Below, piece after piece: positions 9,471-18,936 of a stretch of DNA of 57,287 bases. Location: assembly GCA_025358125.1 (NCBI GenBank), contig JANYKS010000054.1, positions 1 to 57,287 of the forward strand. The letters run 5' to 3'. A program made the translations under genes and the position numbers. Source of the stretch: Actinomycetes bacterium. Lineage in GTDB: Bacteria > Actinomycetota > Acidimicrobiia > Acidimicrobiales > Ilumatobacteraceae. Position 1 is the first letter of the stretch. Each line of letters begins with the position of its first letter. Under the pieces are notes generated by a model. It saw only the letters and a list, made by a program, of their open reading frames with translations. It was not told where the DNA came from and ran no database searches.

Positions 9471-9476
9471 TATCGT
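9471..9476 (+). promoter_or_regulatory. -10 hexamer TATCGT for leaderless MFS gene
   Basis: TATCGT ends 8 nt before the GTG at 9485. It supports this start over a GTG 14 codons further upstream in the same frame. Confidence 0.4.
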
Positions 9477-9484
9477 CATCCACC

Positions 9485-10702
9485 GTGCCGTCCACATCGT
9501 TCGCCCCGTTTCGGCATCGGGCCTACCTGCTTGTGTGGTTCGGCGCAATGGTGTCAAACGTCGGCACATGGATGGAGACAACGGCACTCAGCTACTACGT
9601 CGCGGATACGTCGAAGGCTTCGTGGTCGGGCATCGTTGCGGCCGCGGGCTTCCTCCCGACGGCGCTACTGAGCCCGATCGGTGGCGCCTGGGCCGACCGG
9701 TTCGATCGGCGCAAGATCATGATCTGCACCAACAGCGTCTCGGCCGTCATCGCTGCCGCGGTCGCGGCACTCGTGGCATCGGGTGATGCGACGCCGGCCT
9801 TGCTCGCGCTCTTCTCGCTCGCCGCCGGCTGTGCGAACGCAATCGGATTCCCGGCGTTTCAGGCCACCCTGCCCGACCTCGTACCACCGGAGGAACTCAT
9901 CGCGGCGATCGGGTTGAGCAGCACCCAGTGGAATCTCGGCCGGATCATCGGCCCCTCCGCAGCCGGCATCGCGATCTGGCTCGGTGGCGTGCCCGCAGCC
10001 CTCTGGTGCAACGCCGCAAGCTTCCTCGCAGTAATCCTCGCGATCTCGTTCGCTCGCATTCCACTGACGCCACGAACCAAACGGCCGATCGTGCAGGCCA
10101 TTCGCGATGGCATCCGGTTCGCCCGCCAGAACCCGGCCGTCCGGTCGATGGTGCCCGTGATGTTTGCCGTCACATTGATCGGAGCGCCGTTCATCGGCTT
10201 CATCGCCCAGATCGCGACCCGGGTGTTTCACACCAAGCAGGGTGGAACGTCGCTGCTCGTCACGGCCCAGGGTGTCGGGGCGGTCATCGCCGGCGCGTCG
10301 ATGGGCTCGCTGACACACCGCTTCGGACTGCGCCGGACGATGAACGGCGCGGTCATCCTGTTCGGTCCGGCGCTCGTGGTATACGGCATCTCTCCCAACA
10401 TCGTCGCCGCTGCGGTCGCGTTGGCGTTCACCGGCGCGGCCTACATGGCCTGCATCTCCAGCTTCTCGTCGATCACGCAGCAGTCGGCCCCTTCCGAATT
10501 GCGCGGCCGGGCGATGTCGGTCAACAACTTCATCCTCGGTTTCGCCTACCCGCTCGGGCTGTTCATCGAGGGGCCGTTGGCCGACGCCACTTCGCTGCGT
10601 GCGGTCACCGTCGGCACAGGGGTCGTGCTGGTCGCAGCACTCGTTCTCGGTCGATTGCTTCGCCCGCGCCACACCGAACCGATCGCGCTCGCACTGAGCT
10701 GA
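9485..10702 (+). CDS. Major facilitator superfamily exporter, EntS/DUF894 type
   Basis: A 405-residue protein with about 12 hydrophobic segments. The opening FAPFRHRAYLLVWFGAMVSNVGTWMET and the first cytoplasmic loop motif GGAWADRFDRRK are typical of the enterobactin-exporter-like MFS branch, which exports siderophores or drugs. No siderophore biosynthesis gene is nearby, so the substrate is unknown. GTG 9485 is preferred because the TATCGT hexamer sits 8 nt upstream; GTG 9443 would add a non-conserved N-terminus. It is followed after 65 nt by an acyl-CoA dehydrogenase with its own promoter-like hexamer. Confidence 0.85.
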   Translation: MPSTSFAPFRHRAYLLVWFGAMVSNVGTWMETTALSYYVADTSKASWSGIVAAAGFLPTALLSPIGGAWADRFDRRKIMICTNSVSAVIAAAVAALVASGDATPALLALFSLAAGCANAIGFPAFQATLPDLVPPEELIAAIGLSSTQWNLGRIIGPSAAGIAIWLGGVPAALWCNAASFLAVILAISFARIPLTPRTKRPIVQAIRDGIRFARQNPAVRSMVPVMFAVTLIGAPFIGFIAQIATRVFHTKQGGTSLLVTAQGVGAVIAGASMGSLTHRFGLRRTMNGAVILFGPALVVYGISPNIVAAAVALAFTGAAYMACISSFSSITQQSAPSELRGRAMSVNNFILGFAYPLGLFIEGPLADATSLRAVTVGTGVVLVAALVLGRLLRPRHTEPIALALS

Positions 10703-10755
10703 CCCGAGTTGACCGAATGTGGCGCTCCGCATGATCCCAATCGCGAGCCTCCCCG

Positions 10756-10761
10756 TAAGGT
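10756..10761 (+). promoter_or_regulatory. TAAGGT hexamer, either -10 or Shine-Dalgarno, for acyl-CoA dehydrogenase
   Basis: TAAGGT lies 6 nt before ATG 10768. It fits the TANNNT leaderless pattern. AAGGTG could equally act as a Shine-Dalgarno, so the role is ambiguous. Confidence 0.35.
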
Positions 10762-10767
10762 GCCGCG

Positions 10768-12012
10768 ATGGACTTCGAGATCCCTGCCGACATCCAAGAG
10801 ACGCTCGATCAGCTCGATACGTTCATCGAGCGCGAAATCAAACCGCTCGAGCGCCAAGACGACAACATCCGCTTCTTCGATCATCGCCGCGAATATTCAC
10901 GAACCGACTTCGAGAACGGCGGCGTGCCGACCCGGGAATGGGAGGATCTGCTGCGCGAGATGCGCCTCCTGGCCGACGCTGCCGGTTGGCTGCGGCTTGC
11001 GCTGCCGACCGAATTCGGCGGGCAGGGCGCGAGCAACCTCAAGATGGCGATCATCCGCGAGCATCTTGCAACCAAGGGCCTCGGGCTGCACAACGATCTG
11101 CAGAACGAGTCGAGCATCGTCGGCAACTTCCCGACCGTGTTGATGATGCGCGACTTCGGCACACCACGCCAGATCGAGGAGTGGATGCCCGGCTTCCTCG
11201 ACGGCAGCCGCCGACTCGCCTTCGGGCTCACCGAGCCGAACCACGGAAGCGATGCAACGTACATGGAGACGACGGCGGTCAAGGACGGCGACGAGTGGGT
11301 GATCAACGGGACGAAGCGCTGGAACAGCGGCCTCCATCACGCCACCGATGACATCATCTTCGCCCGCACGAGCGGCAACCACGGCGACCCGAAGGGCATC
11401 ACCGCGTTCCTCGTGCCGACGGATGCGCCGGGCTTCAAGGTCGAGTTCTTCTGGTGGACGTTCAACATGCCGACCGACCATGCGGAGGTGTCGCTGACCG
11501 ACGTGCGAGTCGGGCCGGAGACGGTTTTCGGTCCGCTGGACCGCGGGCTCGAACTGGCCCAACACTTCGTCCACGAGAACCGCATCCGTCAGGCAGCGTC
11601 CTCGCTCGGCGCCGCCCAGTACTGCATCGACGAAGCCGTTGCATATGCAAATAACCGTGTCACGTGGGGCAAGAAGCTGAGCACCAACCAGGGCATCCAA
11701 TTCCCCCTTGTCGAGTTGCACTCCGAGGCCGCGATGCTGCGCCAACTCATCCGCTACACAGCCTGGAGTCTCGACCGGCAGCATCACATGGAGGTCACCC
11801 ATCTCGTCGCGATGTGCAACTACCGGGCCAACCGTCTCGTGTGCGACGCGGCGGACCGGGCGATGCAGACGTGCGGTGGCGTCGGCTACTCACGACACAT
11901 GCCGTTCGAGCACATCTACCGCCACCACCGCCGGTACCGGATCACCGAGGGCGCGGAGGAGATCCAGATGCGCAAGGTGGCCCAGAACCTGTTCGGATTC
12001 GGGCGCAAATAG
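10768..12012 (+). CDS. Acyl-CoA dehydrogenase
   Basis: A 414-residue FAD-dependent enzyme oxidising an acyl-CoA at the alpha-beta bond, with electrons passed to ETF. The N-terminal helical domain is followed by the FAD/substrate motif FGLTEPNHGSDATYMET, the middle beta-domain, and a C-terminal helical domain with QTCGGVGYSRHMPFEHIYRHHRRYRITEGAEEIQ. That last segment carries the glycine-rich FAD contact and a late Glu in the position used as catalytic base by several ACAD subfamilies. The length and the unusually His-rich helix suggest the long/branched-chain or FadE-like branch. It ends 18 nt from the convergent HyuA-type gene. Confidence 0.92.
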   Translation: MDFEIPADIQETLDQLDTFIEREIKPLERQDDNIRFFDHRREYSRTDFENGGVPTREWEDLLREMRLLADAAGWLRLALPTEFGGQGASNLKMAIIREHLATKGLGLHNDLQNESSIVGNFPTVLMMRDFGTPRQIEEWMPGFLDGSRRLAFGLTEPNHGSDATYMETTAVKDGDEWVINGTKRWNSGLHHATDDIIFARTSGNHGDPKGITAFLVPTDAPGFKVEFFWWTFNMPTDHAEVSLTDVRVGPETVFGPLDRGLELAQHFVHENRIRQAASSLGAAQYCIDEAVAYANNRVTWGKKLSTNQGIQFPLVELHSEAAMLRQLIRYTAWSLDRQHHMEVTHLVAMCNYRANRLVCDAADRAMQTCGGVGYSRHMPFEHIYRHHRRYRITEGAEEIQMRKVAQNLFGFGRK

Positions 12013-12030
12013 CGGGGCCCGGACGCTCGG

Positions 12031-14028
12031 CTAGCGCGTCAGGCGCGGCCGACCCGACGCGGTGGCCGTCACCGTGCCCTCCACGAAGTAATCCTCATCT
12101 TCGATGTGGGCGGTGGTGAAAGCGTGTTCAACCGACACTTCGGCATCGGCTGCACCGGCCTCGCCTGCGCGCTGCAGCGATTCGGCTCTGGCGATGGTGT
12201 CGGCGACCACGACCGCATCGGCGAGGTCGACGAAGTCGACCTGCGCATCGAGGTGGTGCACGCGAAACCTGCCCCGCTCCGGTTGGGAAAGATACACGGT
12301 GGAGTGGACCCGGACACGGCCGACGACTGCGCCGATGGCGTTGGCAACATCCGCGTCGTTCGGGATCACGCCGTCGGCGCGGACGAGCTTGGCGACGGCC
12401 GGGTAGTAGATGCCGGCGCAAGCACCAAGACCGATGAGCGGCAATGTGAGCCGCGCTGCGACATCGACCACACCGCTGCGCCCTTCGAGCGACGCAGCCA
12501 GCAGCGGATGCCGGCTCAAACCCGCACCCTCGAAGCCGTCGATGGCCAAGCCGACCTCGAGCACCGTCTCGGCCGAGCGGCGCTCCAGCGACCTCACGAC
12601 CCACTCCGAGAACTCGGTCGCGCCATCGGCGACCGCCGTGCCCAGCGCAGAACGCTTGCGCGCCATCAACCTCGCACCCTTCTCGGCGGCCGACGTGTCG
12701 AATACGACGTAGTCGCCGAGTACGTGGGAAGCGTCGGTGGGCGTGAAGGCCGCGATCATCACGAGCCCGCGCTTGACGAGCCGCGTCAATCGGCCCACAT
12801 CGGCGTGCCCGCGCACGAGCTTGGCGACCGTCGACGGCCCGACCAGTGCCCGTTGCAAGAGATCGGCTTCGCTGAGATCGAGACCGACTGCACTGGCACC
12901 ACCGTCGGTGATCGGCAGCACGAAGCGAGCGTCCTGATCACCGGGCGGGTCGGAAAGAAGTTGCTGATCGAGTGCACGGTGGACGAGGTCCGGATGATCG
13001 ACTGCCATCATGCACAGCGGTACGACACGGCGCGGACCGAGTTGCACGACCGGCGTCACCCTGCTGGTCACCACGATGACCTCGCTGTCGCCTCCGAGAC
13101 CGACGGTGGTCATCGCGACGGCCTCGACCATCGTGCGCAAGCCGCCGACGGTCGCGCCGTGTTCGTCGAGGTGGGGAGCGCCGTCGTGGATGACCGCGAC
13201 ATCGGTCGTGGTACCGCCGATGTCGGACACGATCGCGTCGCGGATGCCGGTCAGATACGACGCTCCGACAAGGCTCGACGCGGGCCCGGAGAGAATGGTC
13301 TCGATCGGACGGGTCTTGGCGACCGCTGCGGCCATCAGCGCGCCATCGCCGCGCACGACCATCAGCGGCGCATCGATGCCATGCGTTGCCATGATGGCTT
13401 GCGCGGCACTGATCAGCCCGCTGATCAGACCGATCAGGCGGGCATTGAGCACGCTGGTCAACGCTCGTCGCGGCCCATCGAGCTTGGCCGACAGTTCGTG
13501 TCCGCATGTCACGGGCAGCCCGGTCCGGCGCACGATCAGGTCGCGGGCCTCGATCTCGTGCTCGGGATTACGAGTCGCGAAGTAGGCGGAGACCGCGAAG
13601 CCCGAGACCGTCGGTGCGACAATCGCGACCTCGCGCTCCAGCGCGGCGAGATCCAATGGCGCCTGCGGATCGCCGTGCGGGTTGTGGCCGCCGGCGATGA
13701 AGATCAACGGGTCGCCCTGCAACGCTTCGATCAGCCCCGCCCGCTGCGCGTCGGCTTCGTCGAAACCGATGAACACCAGTGCGACCCGCCCACCGCGCCC
13801 CTCGACGAGTGCGTTCGTCGCCAACGTCGTCGACAGCGACACGAGCGCGATGTCGCCGGGCTTCACGGCCGCGCTCGCGACGACGGCGTCGACCGCGCCC
13901 GCGATACCGATCACCAGATCGTGGCGGGTCGTGAGCGCCTTCGCCTTGGCGACGACGCCACGCTCCTCGTCGAACAGGACGGCGTCGGTGTAGGTGCCGC
14001 CTGTGTCGATACCGAGCGAAAGCTTCAT
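12031..14028 (-). CDS. Hydantoinase/oxoprolinase HyuA-type subunit, orphan
   Basis: A 665-residue ATP-binding protein of the actin/hexokinase-like HyuA family (hydantoinase A / 5-oxoprolinase N-terminal half / acetone carboxylase beta). It opens with the phosphate-binding motif LGIDTGGTYTDAVLFDE and has a second nucleotide motif SDIGGTTTDVAVI at about mid-length. Family members activate a cyclic imide or ketone with ATP and normally need a HyuB-type partner; none is present nearby. The start is ATG 14028, where the conserved N-terminus begins; the open frame extends upstream without homology. The plus strand is also open for long stretches here, but that reading lacks any family motif. Function is likely amidohydrolytic; the substrate is unknown. 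Confidence 0.85.
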   Translation of the reverse strand: MKLSLGIDTGGTYTDAVLFDEERGVVAKAKALTTRHDLVIGIAGAVDAVVASAAVKPGDIALVSLSTTLATNALVEGRGGRVALVFIGFDEADAQRAGLIEALQGDPLIFIAGGHNPHGDPQAPLDLAALEREVAIVAPTVSGFAVSAYFATRNPEHEIEARDLIVRRTGLPVTCGHELSAKLDGPRRALTSVLNARLIGLISGLISAAQAIMATHGIDAPLMVVRGDGALMAAAVAKTRPIETILSGPASSLVGASYLTGIRDAIVSDIGGTTTDVAVIHDGAPHLDEHGATVGGLRTMVEAVAMTTVGLGGDSEVIVVTSRVTPVVQLGPRRVVPLCMMAVDHPDLVHRALDQQLLSDPPGDQDARFVLPITDGGASAVGLDLSEADLLQRALVGPSTVAKLVRGHADVGRLTRLVKRGLVMIAAFTPTDASHVLGDYVVFDTSAAEKGARLMARKRSALGTAVADGATEFSEWVVRSLERRSAETVLEVGLAIDGFEGAGLSRHPLLAASLEGRSGVVDVAARLTLPLIGLGACAGIYYPAVAKLVRADGVIPNDADVANAIGAVVGRVRVHSTVYLSQPERGRFRVHHLDAQVDFVDLADAVVVADTIARAESLQRAGEAGAADAEVSVEHAFTTAHIEDEDYFVEGTVTATASGRPRLTR

Positions 14029-14119
14029 GGCCGTTTCGACGATAGTAGCCAGGCTGCGTACACCTCCAATGGCCAGCGATGTTCGCGCGAGGATGTGAAC
14101 TGCCGGATCGAGGATGCCG

Positions 14120-14511
14120 ATGACGACAACGCTCTCGCTCGACGAGGTCGAGCAACTCAGTGACAAAATGTTGCGCGCGTCCGGAGCGGCGCCGCACCAG
14201 GCCATTCCGACGGCCGCCAGCATCCGTGAGGCCGAGGCCGACGGGATCCGCTCGGGTGGGCGCTCGACGCGGACGGACAGCCGACGACCGATCCCCACAT
14301 CGGTCTCGCCGGCTCGATGGCGCCGGCAGGCCAGCGGGTCGAAACCGAGTTGACAGCGATGACCGCAGAGGCCGGTGTCCGCCTCCCGGGAGGCCGCCGC
14401 CTCGCCCACCGGGCCGCTGCCGAACGCGACGGAGTGGAGGTGCCCGACGAGCTGATGGCGACGCTCAGATCCTACGCCGAGCACGGCTCGCCGTCGCGTC
14501 GGCGGGACTAG
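14120..14511 (+). pseudogene. Gutted malate/L-lactate dehydrogenase (Ldh2/YlbC-family) pseudogene
   Basis: Three separate pieces of one family are fused. From ATG 14120, about 43 codons match the N-terminal helix (TTTLSLDEVEQLSDKML…IREAEADGIRS). The frame then shifts at about 14254 into a piece matching the late catalytic/NAD-binding region (GWALDADGQPTTDP…GLAGSMAPAG). After an in-frame jump comes the C-terminal tail (TAEAGVRLPGGRRLAHRAAAERDGVEVPDEL). A normal family member has about 340 residues, so roughly 200 codons are missing in two deletions. The fragment ends at TAG 14509, whose bases also begin the promoter hexamer of the next transcript. It sits head-to-head with the HyuA-type gene. 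Confidence 0.7.
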
Positions 14512-14514
14512 GTT
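14509..14514 (+). promoter_or_regulatory. -10 hexamer TAGGTT before the 9-codon leader ORF and GH3 gene
   Basis: TAGGTT lies exactly 6 nt before ATG 14521, the same geometry as the other leaderless promoters. The hexamer includes the stop codon of the upstream pseudogene. Confidence 0.45.
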
Positions 14515-14520
14515 GAGGCG

Positions 14521-14550
14521 ATGCAGCCGTCAGACCGAAGCACCCTGTGA
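14521..14550 (+). CDS. Nine-codon leaderless upstream ORF coupled to GH3 gene
   Basis: ATG 14521 opens the peptide MQPSDRSTL and stops at TGA 14548-14550, which overlaps the GTG start of the glycosidase at 14547 (GTGA). The frame of the glycosidase itself has a TGA at 14514, so its start cannot lie further upstream than GTG 14547. The likely message therefore starts at or beside the uORF ATG, and ribosomes would reach the glycosidase by termination-reinitiation. Whether the peptide or only the act of translation matters is unknown. Confidence 0.4.
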   Translation: MQPSDRSTL

Positions 14551-17072
14551 GCCGCGACATCGCCAGCCTCGTCGCCTCGATGACCATCGAGGAGAGGGCG
14601 TCATTGACGGCCGGCGGATCGAGCTGGTCGACCGCCGCGGTCTCCCGCGTCGGCATCCCGGAAGTTTTCGTCAGCGACGGCCCGGCAGGGGCGCGGGGTC
14701 CCCGGATTCCCGGGGTAGGGGCACAGGTTGCGACGCTCAACATCCCGTGCGGCTCGGCTCTCGGCGCAACGTGGAACCCGGCGTTGCTCGAGCAACTCGG
14801 CGAAGCGCTCGGTGACCAGACCCGCAGCAAGGCCTGCCGGGTTCTGCTCGCGCCGACCGTGAACCTGCTCCGTTGCCCACTCGCCGGGCGCAACTTCGAG
14901 GCGTACTCGGAGGACCCGTTCCTCACCGGCAAGCTCGCTGCGGCGTTCATCCGCGGCGTTCAATCGCAAGGCGTTGCGACGACCGTGAAGCACTTCGTCG
15001 GAAACGAGAGCGAATTCGAGCGGATGACGATCGACAGCTCGATTGACGAGCGCACCCTCCGCGAGCTGTACCTGCTGCCGTTCGAGCTGGCCGTGCGCGA
15101 AGGTGGCTCGCTCGGCATCATGACGTCGTACAATCGACTCAACGGGCTGTACAACTGCGAGAACCGCAGCCTGCTGCACGACATCCTGCGAGACGAATGG
15201 GGCTTCGAGGGATTCGTCGTGACGGACTGGTTCGCCGGCGGCACGACCTCGGGCGCAGCCGATGCCGGTCTCGACCTGGAGATGCCTGGACCGTCACGGT
15301 TCTTCGGGCGACGCCTCGGCGAAGCCGTGCGCGACGGACGCGTCGACGAGAGCCTCCTCGACGGCGCCGTGCAGAGGTTGCTGACGGTGTTCGATCGGAT
15401 CGGCGCGCTCGACGACGAGACCCACCTGGCTGTCGCGATCGATCGACCAGAGCACCGCGCCCTGGTTCGTCGAGCTGCTGGCGAGTCGATGGTGCTGTTG
15501 AAGAACGATCACATCCTGCCCCTCGATCCGGTGGCAATCCGCACGCTCGCGGTCATCGGGCCGAATGCCGAATGGGCGAGAATCATGGGCGGCGGGTCGG
15601 CCGAGGTCGAGCCGCATTACTACGTGTCGCCACTTGTCGCGCTCCGCGAACGGCTCGGCAACGATGTCACGATCGTCCACGAACAGGGCTGCGACATCGA
15701 CCGCACCGTTCCCGTCATCTCGTCGAGCCAACTCGACAACGGCGCCGGTGGAACGGGTTTCTCGATCGAGATGTTCAAGGGCGCGCAGTTCGAGGGTGAG
15801 GTCGTCGCCCGCGCTGTCTGCCCGAACGGCCTGGTGCTGGTCGTTCCGGGCGTCGAGCCGGGTGTGCCGCGCGGTCCGCTGTCGTTCCGGGCGACATCGA
15901 GATTTTCGCCGGCCCGGTCCGGTGCGCACATCATCAGCATGGTGGAGGTCGGTTCGGGCAGGCTGTCGGTCGATGGCGCGGTGATCTTCGACGGCATCAC
16001 GAACCCGACTCCTCGCGGCGACGCGTACTTCGGCATCGCCCGTGAAGAGCTCACGAACCAGGTCGACTTCGAGACGGGTCGCAGTTACGAGATCGCGATC
16101 GAGTTCGCGAGCATCGAGCCGAGCTGGATGCACGGAGTCCAGCTCGGCGTGAAGCCCGTGCCGAGCGCGGGTCTGATGGATCGCGCGGTGGCCGCCGCTG
16201 CAGCGGCGGACGCCGTCATCGTCATCGTCGGCACCAACAACGACTGGGAGACGGAGGGCCACGACCGACGCAGCCTCGACCTTCCCGGAGCACAGAACGA
16301 GCTGATCGAGCGGGTTTCGAGGGCCAACCCGAACACGGTGATCGTCGTCAACGCCGGCGCGCCGATCACGACGCCGTGGGCCGAGGATGCCCCCGCGGTG
16401 CTGCAGGCCTGGTTCGGTGGCCAGGAGATGGCGAACGCACTCGTGGACGTCCTGTTCGGTGATTCCGAACCGTCGGGCCGGCTGCCCTCGACGTTCCCGG
16501 ACTGCATCGAACACACGCCGTCGTTCGGGAACTTCCCCGGCGAGCACGGACAGGTCCGTTACGGGGAAGGCCTGCTGATGGGCTACCGCTGGTACGAGGC
16601 GCGCCGCCTCCCCGTGCCGTTCGCGTTCGGACACGGTCTCTCGTATACGGCGTTCGAGATCGGAACGCCGCTGGCGCCAACCACGTTCGACAGCGCGTTT
16701 GGCGCGATGTCGGTCGTCGTGCCCGTCACGAACGTCGGCCACCGGCGCGGGGCCGAAGTCGTGCAGTGCTATGTCGGAGCGGTCGGCCCAGCCGTCGTCC
16801 GCCCGCCAAAGGAACTCAAGGCATTCCAGAAGATATGGCTGGATCCGGGCGAGACGGCCGAGGTCACCTTGACGCTGGACACCCGCTCGTTCGCGTACTG
16901 GGATCCGGGCAACACCTACAAGGCACAGCTCGCGCCGAGTGCTGTCGGCGTCTTCGCCAAGACCTCCGAAGCCTCCAGAGGATGGCGGGTCGATGCGGGA
17001 ACGTATCTCGTCCATGTCGGGCGGGCCTCGGACGACATCGCCCACGTGGTCGGCATCGAGGTGACCGCGTGA
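14547..17072 (+). CDS. Glycoside hydrolase family 3 beta-glycosidase with PA14-like insert
   Basis: An 841-residue enzyme removing terminal beta-linked sugars. The N-terminal GH3 barrel carries the KHFVGNESEFER segment and the nucleophile Asp227 in GFVVTDW. The second domain carries the loop NNDWETEGHDRRSLDLPG, holding the probable acid/base Glu. About residues 370-540 form an insertion resembling a PA14 carbohydrate-binding module, and the last ~110 residues form a fibronectin-III-like domain (VVPVTNVGHRRGAEVVQCYV). There is no signal peptide, so it probably acts on imported oligosaccharides or glycosides. GTG 14547 is coupled to the 9-codon uORF. The stop overlaps the enoyl-CoA hydratase start. 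Confidence 0.92.
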   Translation: MSRDIASLVASMTIEERASLTAGGSSWSTAAVSRVGIPEVFVSDGPAGARGPRIPGVGAQVATLNIPCGSALGATWNPALLEQLGEALGDQTRSKACRVLLAPTVNLLRCPLAGRNFEAYSEDPFLTGKLAAAFIRGVQSQGVATTVKHFVGNESEFERMTIDSSIDERTLRELYLLPFELAVREGGSLGIMTSYNRLNGLYNCENRSLLHDILRDEWGFEGFVVTDWFAGGTTSGAADAGLDLEMPGPSRFFGRRLGEAVRDGRVDESLLDGAVQRLLTVFDRIGALDDETHLAVAIDRPEHRALVRRAAGESMVLLKNDHILPLDPVAIRTLAVIGPNAEWARIMGGGSAEVEPHYYVSPLVALRERLGNDVTIVHEQGCDIDRTVPVISSSQLDNGAGGTGFSIEMFKGAQFEGEVVARAVCPNGLVLVVPGVEPGVPRGPLSFRATSRFSPARSGAHIISMVEVGSGRLSVDGAVIFDGITNPTPRGDAYFGIAREELTNQVDFETGRSYEIAIEFASIEPSWMHGVQLGVKPVPSAGLMDRAVAAAAAADAVIVIVGTNNDWETEGHDRRSLDLPGAQNELIERVSRANPNTVIVVNAGAPITTPWAEDAPAVLQAWFGGQEMANALVDVLFGDSEPSGRLPSTFPDCIEHTPSFGNFPGEHGQVRYGEGLLMGYRWYEARRLPVPFAFGHGLSYTAFEIGTPLAPTTFDSAFGAMSVVVPVTNVGHRRGAEVVQCYVGAVGPAVVRPPKELKAFQKIWLDPGETAEVTLTLDTRSFAYWDPGNTYKAQLAPSAVGVFAKTSEASRGWRVDAGTYLVHVGRASDDIAHVVGIEVTA

Positions 17073-17857
17073 TCCGGATCGAGGGCAACGGCCGGGTCCG
17101 GGTGATCACGCTCGATCGGCCGCAGGCCCGCAACGCGTTCAACGAGGAGTTGTACGACCTTGCCACCGACGCGTTGATCGCAGCCGGTGAGGACAACGGC
17201 GTCGCCGTCGTCGTGATCACCGGTGAGGGCGAGGCGTTCTCGGCCGGTGCAGACCTGACGGAGCTGGTGCAGCGCAACAACGGTCAGTTCGTCGACGGCC
17301 GACACGGATTCCCCGGTTTCGTGGACCACCTGATCGACTTCCCCAAGCCGCTGATCTGTGCCGTCAACGGCTTGGCCGTCGGAATCGGCGCGACGATGCT
17401 GGCGCTGAGCGACCTCGTGTTGATGTCATCGACGGCCCGCGTGCGGTGTCCATTCACCCGACTCGGCGTCGCCCCCGAAGCAGCCAGCAGCGTGACGTTC
17501 CCGCGGCTGCTCGGCCGCCAGAACGCGACCTGGGCGCTGCTCAGCAGCGAATGGCTGTCCGCCGAGGAGTGCATCGAGATCGGACTCGTCTGGCGGGTCT
17601 GCCCACCCGAGCAACTGATGGCCGAGACGATGCGCTGCGCCGCGATCCTCGCGAGCAAGCCGATCAACTCGCTTGTCGAATCGAAGCGGACGATCGTCGA
17701 GCCGATGCGGGCCGAACTGGATGCCGCGCGAAAGCGCGAGAACGACTCCTTCCGGGTTCTGCTGGGCGGGCCGGCCAACGTCGAAGCGTTGACGGCGTTC
17801 GCCCAGCGTCGCGAGCCAGACTTCAGCCGGATCGATGACTCACCGATCGCTCGCTGA
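17069..17857 (+). CDS. Enoyl-CoA hydratase/isomerase family protein
   Basis: A 262-residue crotonase-fold protein. It shows the CoA/oxyanion segments GEGEAFSAGADLTEL and AVNGLAVGIGATMLALSDLVLMSS, then FTRLGVAPEAASSVTFPRLLG. In the second active-site region the position used by hydratases for a catalytic Glu reads GVAPEAASS, so at least one Glu is retained. It may be a hydratase or an isomerase. The GTG start at 17069 overlaps the GH3 stop by 4 nt (GTGA), an odd functional pairing with a glycosidase. Confidence 0.88.
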   Translation: MIRIEGNGRVRVITLDRPQARNAFNEELYDLATDALIAAGEDNGVAVVVITGEGEAFSAGADLTELVQRNNGQFVDGRHGFPGFVDHLIDFPKPLICAVNGLAVGIGATMLALSDLVLMSSTARVRCPFTRLGVAPEAASSVTFPRLLGRQNATWALLSSEWLSAEECIEIGLVWRVCPPEQLMAETMRCAAILASKPINSLVESKRTIVEPMRAELDAARKRENDSFRVLLGGPANVEALTAFAQRREPDFSRIDDSPIAR

Positions 17858-17869
17858 GGTCGCGCCCGG

Positions 17870-18222
17870 TTAGTCGCGCTCTCTGATCGCCTTGACCACC
17901 TCGTCGAGGTGGGCCTGGCCCTCGTACAACGAGCGCAACATCCAGAACCGCCAGAAGCGGACGAGAGCGGTGCGGATCCACAGTGCGGCACCGACGATGG
18001 CCATCGAGATACAAGCAAGACTGAGGATGATCAGCTCGTTCTGATCGAGCGCGTTGGTCTCCTTGCCTGCTTTGACATATGAGCCGATGCCGATGATGAT
18101 CGCCGCGACCATCAATACAACACCCAATGTGCTGGATGCCTTCTCGGAGCCGGCTTTGCCCGACGTTTTCAGCTGCATGTCGGCAATATCGCTCTTGAAC
18201 TGCTCGATCCGGTCTGGTGTGG

Positions 18223-18226
<4 letters not shown>
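17870..18226 (-). CDS. Small two-helix membrane protein coupled to LivF
   Basis: A 118-residue protein with two hydrophobic segments (about STLGVVLMVAAIIIGIGSYV and LIILSLACISMAIVGAALWI), joined by a short polar loop with Lys and Glu, and amphipathic ends. The N-terminal 30 residues are hydrophilic and the C-terminus (LYEGQAHLDEVVKAIRERD) is helical and charged. No known transporter motif is visible. It starts at ATG 18226 and overlaps the LivF stop by 4 nt, so it is the last gene of the ABC-transporter operon. A role as an accessory membrane subunit is inference. Confidence 0.7.

Positions 18227-18932
<706 letters not shown>

Positions 18933-18936
<4 letters not shown>

Noticed and set aside
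12106..14163. 685-codon plus-strand open frame opposite the HyuA-type gene
   Set aside because: It mirrors the HyuA-type coding frame and has composition typical of antisense translation (many R, D, H); no motif.
15294..17045. Long minus-strand open frame across the GH3 gene
   Set aside because: The plus-strand GH3 has catalytic motifs and operon overlap; the antisense frame has none.
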